DNA of 6,587 nt from SFDP01 sp051653625 (lineage in GTDB: Bacteria; Bacillota; Clostridia; Lachnospirales; Lachnospiraceae). Positions 1 through 6,517 of this stretch are shown in pieces. The DNA is taken from contig JBOFWM010000121.1 of assembly GCA_051653625.1 (NCBI GenBank), positions 1 to 6,587 on the forward strand, in the 5' to 3' direction. The notes below the pieces were generated by a model. That model was not told the DNA's origin and made no database searches. It saw only the letters and a list, made by a program, of their open reading frames with translations. A program made the position numbers and the translations under genes. Position 1 is the first letter of the stretch. Each line of letters opens with the position of its first letter.

Positions 1-840
1 ACCATTTTTTGGTCTAGCTATGTGCAATCAGACGATTATGGCGTATTTACAGTTTGTATGTTATTTTTTCTCCCGTTTGTAGTCAATGAAAGGCCAGTAA
101 AATTATTTCTACAATTAAGTTTCGTAGTACTGATATCATCGATTTTAAGTTTTTTAATAAAAGAACCTTTTTATGCAATAAGTGATATGATACATGCTTT
201 TGTTGCTGCAATGGCAGGCTATATGGTTTCCTATACAAAAAATCGTCAAGTACTAGAAGAGCTTATAACAACTAATAAACTTGAAAAAGCAAATGCAGAA
301 TTAGAATATTTAAATACAGTGGATGTATTAACAGGGATTTATAATAGAAAAAAAATCTTTTCAATTTTAGACACTTTAAAAGTAACAAGTAAAGAAGAAG
401 AAAAAGTACTTTCTTGTGCAATTCTTGATTTAGATAATTTTAAGACGATTAATGATACGTATGGACATCCAGTTGGTGATCGTATTTTAAAAGCAGCTGG
501 AGTAATATTTAAAGAGATTGCAGATACCCATCAAGAAGTAAGTGTAGGTCGCATTGGTGGAGAAGAATTTATGCTCCTTGGTATAGATCTAAAGAAGGAA
601 GAATTTGCTGAAATTTGCTGTGAAATCAAGCAAAAAATTTATGGACTTACAATAAAAGGTGAACAAGATGAGGAACTTTTTAGAGCTAGTGTAAGTTGTG
701 GATTTTGTGTTCTTAATGGAATGCAAAGTTCCCAATTATATCATTATGCAGATAAAGCATTGTATTATGCAAAGAATCATGGGAAGAATTGTATTTGGTA
801 TTATTCAGTGGAAGAAGATGAATACTTCAACTATATGTAA
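1..840 (+). CDS. Membrane-anchored diguanylate cyclase (GGDEF domain), 5'-partial
   Basis: This is the C-terminal part of a protein expected to make cyclic di-GMP from two GTP at the inner face of the membrane. The frame is open from base 1, and the GTG at 22 falls inside a hydrophobic region without a ribosome site, so the true start lies upstream. Numbering from that GTG codon, residues about 8-70 hold two or three membrane segments, followed by a charged, probably coiled linker (72-97). The GGDEF domain spans about 99-265: the entry motif D-x-L-T-G-x-x-N-R is at 101-109, LDLDNFKTINDTYGH at 135-149 (metal/GTP site), and the active loop G-G-E-E-F is at 179-183. All catalytic signature residues are present. 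The inhibitory RxxD site, expected five residues before GGEEF, reads HQEV, so product inhibition at that site is probably lost. The sensory input is unknown. Its stop is 12 nt before the next gene, which suggests co-transcription. Confidence 0.9.
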   Translation, partial: TIFWSSYVQSDDYGVFTVCMLFFLPFVVNERPVKLFLQLSFVVLISSILSFLIKEPFYAISDMIHAFVAAMAGYMVSYTKNRQVLEELITTNKLEKANAELEYLNTVDVLTGIYNRKKIFSILDTLKVTSKEEEKVLSCAILDLDNFKTINDTYGHPVGDRILKAAGVIFKEIADTHQEVSVGRIGGEEFMLLGIDLKKEEFAEICCEIKQKIYGLTIKGEQDEELFRASVSCGFCVLNGMQSSQLYHYADKALYYAKNHGKNCIWYYSVEEDEYFNYM

Positions 841-842
841 TT

Positions 843-848
843 AGGGGG
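843..848 (+). promoter_or_regulatory. Ribosome binding site for the LIC_10190-like gene
   Basis: AGGGGG lies 4 nt before the ATG at 853, just after the TAA of the GGDEF gene. The run of five G is unusual and the spacing is short. The YdjC-type gene downstream has the same arrangement (AAAGGGG, 4 nt spacing). Confidence 0.7.
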
Positions 849-852
849 AACG

Positions 853-2616
853 ATGATAGAAGTACTATTAAGTTGGATTATAATTGTTGTTACAACCATT
901 CTTTGGGGGTATACAACAATTATTTTATTAGAAAAACTATTTCAAAAAAAGAGTAAGAGTTCCTTTGACATGGTATTCTTAGTTGGTATGGGAATATTGA
1001 CTATTTTTTCACAGTTTTTTAGCATATTCTATAAAGTAGGTGCTCTTGCGATTGGAATTACAGTTCTTTTAAATATAATATTTTTTTTTTGTATTAGAAA
1101 ACAATTAAGACATTGGGTGCAATTAAATCCTATAAGAGTGAAAGAGAAAAAGACAATTATTTATATAATTGTAGGGGTAGGTTTATTAGGCTTATTTTTA
1201 TGGCTTACAGCGCAAAGTGCTGAGCATTACGATACTGGGTTATATCATGCACAAAGTATTCGATGGATTGAAGAATATGGTGTTGTAAAAGGATTGGGAA
1301 ATCTACACAATCGATTAGCATACAATAGTTCATTTTTTTCACTACAAGCATTATTTAGTTTTAGGTTTTTAATAGGGAAATCCCTGCATACTTTAAATGG
1401 TTTATTTGGCTTGTTTTTTGTAGGATATGCAGTATTTACTATGAAAGCATTGAAAGAAAAACGCATATATGGCTCTGATTTTTTTAGAGTACTCATGATT
1501 TATTATTTTATTAAGGAAGAGTTTAGTTCCCCTGGTAGTGATATTGTAGCAATTGGAGTATTACTGTATATTTTTTGTAAGTGGATCGAATTATGGGAAG
1601 AAGGAAAAGAGGCACTACTTTGTAAAATAATCTTGTCTTTTCTTGCAGTATGGGCAGTATCCATAAAAATATCAGCATTAATGCTTGTAATAGTAAGTAT
1701 TTATCCAGCGGTATTGCTGATTAAGAAAAAAGAGTGGAAAAATATAGTAAGTTGTATTGTGATAGGGATTGTTGTTATAGCTCCCTTTTTGATTCGTAAT
1801 GTACTTATTTCTGGATATATAGTTTATCCGTATCCAGAACTTGATTTATTTCAAGTAGATTGGAAAATGCCATTATTTACATTGCTGTTTGATCGCAATG
1901 AAATTAAAGTATGGGGACAAGCATTATATGATATTCGTTTATTTGATACATCAATCTTTGAATGGTTTCCTATTTGGTTTGAGCGATTAGATTCATGGTT
2001 AAAACTCTTTTTTATACTTAGTATTATATCTAGTATGGTGTTTTTTGTGCTGTTATTGGCCTGTTGTATTTCAAAAAAATATAGAAAGAAACTAGAAGAA
2101 AGAACGGAAAGTAATTTATTAGAATGTTTTTTAATATTTATGGCTATGTTTGCAAGTTTGATATTATGGTTTGTAGGTGCACCACTTCCGAGGTATGGAA
2201 GAGCAAATCTATTTCTTATTCCATGTTTTCTGCTAGCAATTATATGCATTAAAATATGGAACAAAAGAAATAGCAAGATTTTAATAGGAATTGTAGTTTT
2301 ATGTTCAGTAATATCATTAGTAATGTATGGAAAAAGAGTTATTCGATTAGAACGAAATATATTACATGTACCAGATTATGGTACGATAGAAGGGAACGAA
2401 GTGGAATTTGAGGATATCACTTTATTTGTTCCAGAACAAGGCGATCAAGCAGGATATTATCTTTTTCCTTCCACACCTTATAGTAGTAGAATTTCACTCA
2501 TCGAATTAATCGGAGATGACATTAGTAGTGGAATACGATTGAAAAGTGATGTGAGAAATAGTAATATATCAACATATGGAGAATTGTATGAGGAAAATTT
2601 CTTTCATACAAACTAG
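853..2616 (+). CDS. Polytopic membrane protein, LIC_10190-like, probable GT-C-type glycosyltransferase or polymerase
   Basis: A 587-residue integral membrane protein with about ten or more hydrophobic segments (for example 3-28, 40-60, 64-81, 102-120, 180-198, 210-240, 258-290, 297-316, 384-405, 423-441, 451-468, 475-492). A conserved-looking loop after the fourth segment (124-160) contains E-H-Y-D-T-G-L-Y-H, then E-Y-G-V-V-K-G-L-G-N-L-H-N-R and A-Y-N-S-S. Acidic and His residues in an early outer loop are typical of polyprenyl-linked GT-C enzymes. Further blocks are SSPGSD (225-230), KISAL (272-276), RN..ISGYIVYPYP (315-328) and GAPLPRYGR (442-450). The C-terminal 90 residues are soluble and contain VPEQGDQAGYY (526-536). 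I recognise this pattern from LIC_10190-family proteins of polysaccharide loci, whose reaction is not established to my knowledge. The glycosyltransferase role is inferred from topology and neighbours. The start is supported by AGGGGG. A ten-T run lies in codons 77-80. Confidence 0.7.
   Translation: MIEVLLSWIIIVVTTILWGYTTIILLEKLFQKKSKSSFDMVFLVGMGILTIFSQFFSIFYKVGALAIGITVLLNIIFFFCIRKQLRHWVQLNPIRVKEKKTIIYIIVGVGLLGLFLWLTAQSAEHYDTGLYHAQSIRWIEEYGVVKGLGNLHNRLAYNSSFFSLQALFSFRFLIGKSLHTLNGLFGLFFVGYAVFTMKALKEKRIYGSDFFRVLMIYYFIKEEFSSPGSDIVAIGVLLYIFCKWIELWEEGKEALLCKIILSFLAVWAVSIKISALMLVIVSIYPAVLLIKKKEWKNIVSCIVIGIVVIAPFLIRNVLISGYIVYPYPELDLFQVDWKMPLFTLLFDRNEIKVWGQALYDIRLFDTSIFEWFPIWFERLDSWLKLFFILSIISSMVFFVLLLACCISKKYRKKLEERTESNLLECFLIFMAMFASLILWFVGAPLPRYGRANLFLIPCFLLAIICIKIWNKRNSKILIGIVVLCSVISLVMYGKRVIRLERNILHVPDYGTIEGNEVEFEDITLFVPEQGDQAGYYLFPSTPYSSRISLIELIGDDISSGIRLKSDVRNSNISTYGELYEENFFHTN
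1081..1090 (+). repeat. Ten-T homopolymer inside the membrane-protein gene
   Basis: Ten consecutive T encode three Phe and the first base of a Cys codon in the third membrane segment. The frame is intact here. Tracts of this length can slip during replication or transcription. In AT-rich membrane genes Phe-rich codons also produce them by chance. Confidence 0.6.
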
Positions 2617-2634
2617 CAAGAAAAAGTATGAAAG

Positions 2635-2641
2635 AAAGGGG
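2635..2641 (+). promoter_or_regulatory. Ribosome binding site that fixes the start of the YdjC-type gene at 2646
   Basis: AAAGGGG is 4 nt before the ATG at 2646. An in-frame ATG at 2628 would place this strong site inside the coding region, is preceded only by an A-rich stretch, and would add six residues (MKERGI) before the conserved MKIYYHGDDYG start of the family fold. The 2646 start is therefore preferred. Confidence 0.75.
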
Positions 2642-2645
2642 TATT

Positions 2646-3524
2646 ATGAAAATATATTATCATGGAGACGATTATGGTGTTTCCTATAAGCAATCAAAAA
2701 GAATATTAGAATGTTTTCAATTTGGTGTCTTAAATAGTATTAGTATTATGCCAAATGGAAAGAATATTATAAAAAGCATTAAGTTGTTAAATGAAGTTGA
2801 TAAAGACCGTACAATAAGAAGATCCCTTCACATTAATTTTGTGGAGGGAGTTTCTGTATCAAAAAAAGAGCAGATTCCTGACTTAGTAGATAAACAAGGT
2901 ATGTTTTCTAAATCATTCATACAAGTATTATGGTTAAGTTTCTTTTCGTATCATAAGATAAAACCACAATTAAAAACAGAAATAAAGGCACAAATATTAT
3001 ATTGTAAAAAAATAGGGTGTGAATTGACAGCAATAGATTCACATCAACATTATCACATGATTCCGGCTGTTTTTGATGCACTCTTAGAGGTGCTTGAAGA
3101 AATAAAAGAGGATAACATAGCACAGATTCGCATCTCCAATGATCCAATTGTACCATTACTTGAAAATCCAAGTATGATAGCTAAAATAAAACCAGTTGAT
3201 ATGATCAAATGGTGCCTGCTAGGAATTCTTGCGTTTCGAGTAAGAAGAAAATTAAAACAAACAACGTATGAAAGTCCAGTATTTTTTGGTGTCTTTTATA
3301 CATGTAAGATGCGTATTGGAATTGTTGAAAAGTTATTGCCTTCTTATTTGGCATATAGTAAGAAGAAAAAGAGAGAGTTAGAACTTATGTTTCATCCAGG
3401 GAATTTGACAGAACGCTCTGAATTGCTAGATAATAGAGCAGAAGGATTATATAAGTTTTATACGTCAAAAGATCGTATGGATGAAATGGAATGTTTAATG
3501 AAATTAAAGGATAAAAACATATGA
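2646..3524 (+). CDS. YdjC/ChbG/HpnK-family carbohydrate deacetylase
   Basis: A 292-residue metal-dependent deacetylase of the YdjC-like family, which removes acetyl groups from N-acetylated sugars (ChbG on chitooligosaccharides, HpnK on hopanoid GlcNAc, NaxD on undecaprenyl-phosphate-GalNAc). Family motifs are all visible. HGDDYGVS at 6-13 carries the metal-binding/catalytic D8-D9. LHINFVEG at 61-68 supplies H62. DSHQHYHMIP at 131-140 supplies further metal-site His residues (133/135/137). ELMFHPGN at 246-253 supplies H250. Length is normal for the family. There is no signal peptide, so it should act in the cytosol or on the inner leaflet. A hydrophobic, then basic stretch (about 186-204, with RVRRKLK) could help it associate with membrane. 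The gene ends in an ATGA overlap with the next glycosyltransferase, a sign of translational coupling. The exact substrate cannot be read from the sequence; an amino sugar of the glycan made by this locus is the best guess. Confidence 0.88.
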   Translation: MKIYYHGDDYGVSYKQSKRILECFQFGVLNSISIMPNGKNIIKSIKLLNEVDKDRTIRRSLHINFVEGVSVSKKEQIPDLVDKQGMFSKSFIQVLWLSFFSYHKIKPQLKTEIKAQILYCKKIGCELTAIDSHQHYHMIPAVFDALLEVLEEIKEDNIAQIRISNDPIVPLLENPSMIAKIKPVDMIKWCLLGILAFRVRRKLKQTTYESPVFFGVFYTCKMRIGIVEKLLPSYLAYSKKKKRELELMFHPGNLTERSELLDNRAEGLYKFYTSKDRMDEMECLMKLKDKNI

Positions 3525-4354
3525 AAATAGTAGCTGGTATTGTATTGTATAATCCAGACATTACAAGAGTAATGGAAAATATCAATGCAATTATAACGCA
3601 AGTAGATGATTTGATTTTAGTAGATAATGGATCAAATAACATAAGCGAAATCGAAAAATCGGTATCGCATTTAGAATTAGAAATTATTAAAAATACAGAA
3701 AACAAAGGCATTGCAAAAGCGCTAAATCAAATCTTTGATAGAGCAATTGCAAAAGAAGCACAATGGTGTTTAACATTAGATCAAGATTCTGTTTGTCCGA
3801 AGGATATGATTCAAACATACAAAAAATATATAAATGATCCAGAGGTGGGGATTCTTTGTCCACAAATTAAAGACAGAAATTTAAGTACTACTTTACAAGA
3901 AGTATTTTCAGAAGATCGTTTGCTTGTGAAAGGATGTATTACATCCGGTTCTTTTGTAAAAATAGAAGCATTTCAAGAGGTGCATGGATTTGATGAAAGA
4001 ATGTTTATTGATTATGTGGATTGTGATTTTACAGTAAGAATACAAGAATGTAAGAAACACTTTAAAATATATAAAATCCAAAGTCTTACATTGTTGCACC
4101 AAGTTGGAGATATACAAGAAGTAAATCTATTTGGGAGAAAAGAAATTACAACAAATCACAGTGCAATAAGAAGATTTTATTATATGAGAAATCGAATTTA
4201 TTGTGCAAAAAAATATCCGAATTATGTGGGTCGAAAAGATACATTCACATGCAGTATCAAAACCATACTTTTGATTATTTTATTTGAGAAGAATAAGGGA
4301 AAGAAATTATTTGCAATTATGAATGGAATAATACAGGGATTTATATTTAGATAA
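3521..4354 (+). CDS. GT2-family glycosyltransferase, rhamnosyltransferase-like
   Basis: A 277-residue GT-A fold enzyme that should transfer a sugar from a nucleotide donor to a growing glycan in the cytosol. It starts with VAGIVLYNP (4-12), followed by DDLILVDNGSNN (29-40) with nucleotide-binding D35. The metal-binding DXD is L-D-Q-D-S at 86-90. GCITSGSFV (138-146) and GFDERMFIDYVDCDF (156-170) form the acceptor/catalytic segment. LLHQVGD (191-197) and HSAIRRFYYMRNRIY (213-227) are typical of bacterial rhamnosyltransferase-like GT2 enzymes (the dTDP-Rha-using group). The hydrophobic C-terminus (about 246-256 and 265-276) may touch the membrane. The ATG overlaps the upstream stop as ATGA, and AAAGGA at 3506-3511 is its ribosome site. 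Donor identity (rhamnose or another sugar) is by family resemblance only, and no dTDP-rhamnose synthesis genes are in the window. Confidence 0.85.
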   Translation: MKIVAGIVLYNPDITRVMENINAIITQVDDLILVDNGSNNISEIEKSVSHLELEIIKNTENKGIAKALNQIFDRAIAKEAQWCLTLDQDSVCPKDMIQTYKKYINDPEVGILCPQIKDRNLSTTLQEVFSEDRLLVKGCITSGSFVKIEAFQEVHGFDERMFIDYVDCDFTVRIQECKKHFKIYKIQSLTLLHQVGDIQEVNLFGRKEITTNHSAIRRFYYMRNRIYCAKKYPNYVGRKDTFTCSIKTILLIILFEKNKGKKLFAIMNGIIQGFIFR

Positions 4355-4378
4355 AAAAAACGATAGAGGAATAATGCA

Positions 4379-5497
4379 ATGAAACAGTTTGATAAAATTA
4401 TAATAGGTGCAGGTCTATATGGATTATATGCTGCTCTATTTTGTGCCAAGAAAAAAGAAAAAGTGCTTGTTCTCGAAAAAGATCCAGCACCATTTATGCG
4501 TGCAACGTATATCAATCAAGCGAGAGTGCATATGGGGTATCATTATCCACGCTCTCTTTCGACTGCAAAAAAATCTGCCGGATATTATAATCGCTTTCAT
4601 GAAGATTATGGGTTTTGTATTCATGATCAATTTGAAAAAATCTATGCAACATCTGCTCAATTTTCATGGACAAGTGCCAATGAATTTGTAAAATTCTGTG
4701 AAGATAGTAACATTATTTGTAGTGAAATTTCATCTGCAAAATATTTTCGTGAAGGATTATGTGACGGAGCATTTTTAACGAAGGAAGATACGTATGACGC
4801 AATGATTCTTAGAGATTTTTTTATTGCAGAATTAAGCAAATATGCTTGTGTAACGATGGAGTATCATGTAAATATTCTAGAAATATTAAAGCAGGAAGAA
4901 GACTATGAAATAATAGATGCAAAAGGAAATCACTATAGAACTCCTTTTGTATTAAATGCAACATATGGTAGTGTAAATCAAATCCATAATAAACTTCAGT
5001 TAGAACCTTTTGGTATCAAATATGAATTATGTGAAATTATTTTATGTAAGGTAAGTAAACCACTTCAAAAGGTAGGAATTACAGTAATGGATGGCCCATT
5101 TTTTTCTATTATGCCATTTGGAAAAACGGGATTCCATTCCTTGACATCAGTAACATTTACTCCGCATGCAACAAGCTATGATGCACTCCCTACATTTTCT
5201 TGTCAAGAAAAAAGCAAAGGATATTGTAGCCCAAAGTCATTAGGAAACTGCAATGAATGTATTGCAAAACCAAAGTCGGCATGGCCTTATATGTCAAATC
5301 TTGCAAAAAAATATTTAAAAGAGGAATATGGATTTACCTATCACCAGTCTCTCTTTTCTATGAAACCAATTTTAAAAACAACAGAAATTGATGATTCTAG
5401 ACCAACTGTAGTTAAGACGTTTACATCGTCTCCAACGTTTGTAAGTGTATTATCTGGTAAAATTAATACCGTTTATGATTTAGATGAATTTCTATAA
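4379..5497 (+). CDS. FAD-dependent oxidoreductase (DAO-like) with a four-cysteine insert
   Basis: A 372-residue flavoprotein. The N-terminal Rossmann motif is IIIGAGLYG (7-15, G-x-G-x-x-G), with the acidic residue E33 at the end of the second strand (VLVLEKD), as in D-amino-acid-oxidase-like enzymes. YINQARVHMGYHYPRS (44-59) is a conserved block of this group. The C-terminal VLSGKINTVYDLDEFL resembles the closing FAD-binding strand. No signal peptide or membrane segment is seen. Residues 275-294 carry four Cys spaced C-x7-C-x7-C-x2-C, which could bind Zn or Fe or form disulfides. Substrate and product are unknown; in a glycan locus it may oxidise a sugar or an amino-sugar precursor. AGAGGA at 4365-4370, 8 nt upstream, supports the start. 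A 24-nt gap, containing eight A, separates it from the preceding gene. A UDP-galactopyranose-mutase role is less likely because the recognisable motifs fit DAO enzymes better. Confidence 0.8.
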   Translation: MKQFDKIIIGAGLYGLYAALFCAKKKEKVLVLEKDPAPFMRATYINQARVHMGYHYPRSLSTAKKSAGYYNRFHEDYGFCIHDQFEKIYATSAQFSWTSANEFVKFCEDSNIICSEISSAKYFREGLCDGAFLTKEDTYDAMILRDFFIAELSKYACVTMEYHVNILEILKQEEDYEIIDAKGNHYRTPFVLNATYGSVNQIHNKLQLEPFGIKYELCEIILCKVSKPLQKVGITVMDGPFFSIMPFGKTGFHSLTSVTFTPHATSYDALPTFSCQEKSKGYCSPKSLGNCNECIAKPKSAWPYMSNLAKKYLKEEYGFTYHQSLFSMKPILKTTEIDDSRPTVVKTFTSSPTFVSVLSGKINTVYDLDEFL

Positions 5498-5511
5498 AAA
5501 GGAAGAAAAAT

Positions 5512-6447
5512 ATGTTAGAGAAAAATTTTATATCAGCAGTATTGTATTTAAATAAAAAAAGAGAAGAAAAAGAATTTCAAATATTTTTTAAGCAACTAGT
5601 AGATACATTGACCAAGAATTTTGCACAATTTGAAATAATTTGTGTAGATGATGATGCAAGGGAAGAATCTTTATCTTTTATAAAAGAATATAAAACAACA
5701 ATAGAGACGGGAAGTATTACAATTCTTCATATGAGTTATCATCAAGGAATAGAAGTATCAATGAATGCTGGAAGAGATTTGGCAATTGGAGACTTCGTAT
5801 TCGAGTTTGATGAATGTATTTGGAACTTCCCATCTAATTTACTGATGGAATTATATGATACATGTCTAAAGGATTGTGACATTGTTTGTGGTGCAGATGA
5901 AAAAAAAGGTGGGTTTACATCAAAAGTTTTTTATAAAATCTTCAATTATTATGCAGGTCTTGAACATAATATTACTTCAGATAACGTTCGTATCTTATCA
6001 AGACGTGGAATCAATCGAATGCAATCGTTAAATAAAACAATTCCATATCGAAAAGCATTGTATGCAAATTGTGGATTAAAATTTAAAGTGATTACGTATC
6101 AACCAACAACAAAAACAACCTATTCTTATAATCAGTCAGAGCGAACAAGTAGAAGAGCATTGGGGATTGACTCCTTGTTGTTATTTACAGATTTAGGATA
6201 TCGTATTGCTGCTTTAATGGCAGGAACAATGGCTGTAGTCATGGTTCTTTCTGCTGTTTATACATTGATTATTTATGCACAAGGAATTGCAATTGAAGGA
6301 TGGACAACGACGATGTTATTTTTAACATTTGCATTTTTTGGATTGTTTCTCATATTATCCATTGTAATCAAATATTTGTCGCTTCTCTTACAATTGAATT
6401 TCAAAAAGAATAAATATTTATTTGAATCCATTGAAAAATTAAAATAA
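5512..6447 (+). CDS. GtrB/DPM1-like GT2 protein with two C-terminal membrane segments and a degenerate DXD
   Basis: A 311-residue protein with the layout of polyprenyl-phosphate glycosyltransferases: a GT-A domain (about 5-210), two membrane helices (about 231-256 and 266-294), then a short basic tail ending in a YLFESIEKL-like segment. Recognisable blocks are IICVDDDAREE (42-52), SYHQGIEVSMNAGRD (75-89, equivalent to the usual SRNFGKE..L.AG.D), GDFVFEFDECIWNFP (93-107) and DNVRILSRRG (157-166). Family members normally read DADLQDPPE at the DXD; here it is D100-E-C102-I-W-N105-F-P, so the second Asp and the following Asp are replaced. The protein could be a metal-independent or altered-specificity transferase, or a non-catalytic partner. 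AAGGA at 5499-5503, 8 nt upstream, supports the start, and the gap to the FAD gene is 14 nt. It is the last gene of the putative operon. No GtrA-type flippase is visible here. Confidence 0.78.
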   Translation: MLEKNFISAVLYLNKKREEKEFQIFFKQLVDTLTKNFAQFEIICVDDDAREESLSFIKEYKTTIETGSITILHMSYHQGIEVSMNAGRDLAIGDFVFEFDECIWNFPSNLLMELYDTCLKDCDIVCGADEKKGGFTSKVFYKIFNYYAGLEHNITSDNVRILSRRGINRMQSLNKTIPYRKALYANCGLKFKVITYQPTTKTTYSYNQSERTSRRALGIDSLLLFTDLGYRIAALMAGTMAVVMVLSAVYTLIIYAQGIAIEGWTTTMLFLTFAFFGLFLILSIVIKYLSLLLQLNFKKNKYLFESIEKLK

Positions 6448-6461
6448 TAGAAAGAGGTAGA

Positions 6462-6472
6462 GTAACTGTTAC
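6462..6472. repeat. Small palindrome
   Basis: GTAAC-T-GTTAC is a perfect 11-nt dyad in the gap after the GtrB-like gene. It could be a protein-binding half-site pair or part of the terminator structure; no function is evident. Confidence 0.4.
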
Positions 6473-6479
6473 CAAAACA

Positions 6480-6497
6480 TTATATAAGTTTATATAA
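6480..6497. repeat. 18-nt AT-rich palindrome
   Basis: TTATATAA (6480-6487), GT, TTATATAA (6490-6497) forms a perfect 8-bp dyad with a 2-nt centre. It directly abuts the 5' arm of the larger stem-loop at 6498 and overlaps the candidate -35 region. It may be an operator, a weak hairpin or part of a mobile-element end. Confidence 0.6.
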
Positions 6498-6517
6498 ACC
6501 TCTTGTTTTTATACAAT
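6489..6517 (+). promoter_or_regulatory. Candidate sigma-A promoter for the downstream HTH gene
   Basis: The -35-like TTTATA (6489-6494) and the -10-like TACAAT (6512-6517) are separated by 17 nt. Transcription would start near 6524, giving a leader of about 27 nt that includes the ribosome site but not the 5' arm of the stem-loop. The -35 matches consensus at 4 of 6 positions and the -10 at 5 of 6. In DNA this AT-rich, such matches can arise by chance. Confidence 0.4.

Larger units (their letters stand above)
6452..6510 (+). terminator. Possible terminator of the glycan operon (branched stem plus U-tract)
   Basis: AAGAGGT (6452-6458) can pair with ACCTCTT (6498-6504), followed by G and TTTTT (6506-6510). 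The 39-nt interior includes the TTATATAA palindrome, so the fold would be a branched or stacked stem and not a simple hairpin. It begins 5 nt after the last stop. The long loop makes this a weak call. Confidence 0.35.

Noticed and set aside
22..840. GTG at 22 as the start of the GGDEF gene
   Set aside because: The frame is open back to base 1, no ribosome site precedes it, and a start here would cut into the membrane region. The gene is treated as 5'-partial.
1851..2276. Antisense open frame of 141 codons within the membrane-protein gene, and similar antisense frames elsewhere (1245-1496, 2917-3171, 3385-3711, 3908-4117, 4222-4515, 4436-4660, 4657-4839)
   Set aside because: All lie opposite well-supported genes, have no recognisable domain, and have biased compositions expected from reading AT-rich coding DNA backwards.
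2628..2645. ATG at 2628 as the start of the YdjC-type gene
   Set aside because: The strong AAAGGGG site lies inside this extension and serves the ATG at 2646, and the family's conserved N-terminus begins at the second Met.
4353..4360. Eight-A run between the GT2 and FAD genes as a terminator or slippage element
   Set aside because: There is no stem before it, it is outside coding sequence, and such runs are common at this base composition.
4407..4691. 94-codon + strand frame inside the FAD oxidoreductase gene
   Set aside because: It is out of frame with a clear FAD-binding protein and lacks any family motif.
5900..5909. A8-GG run in the GtrB-like gene as a programmed frameshift site
   Set aside because: The downstream frame continues intact with all expected motifs and both membrane helices, and no stimulatory structure is evident.
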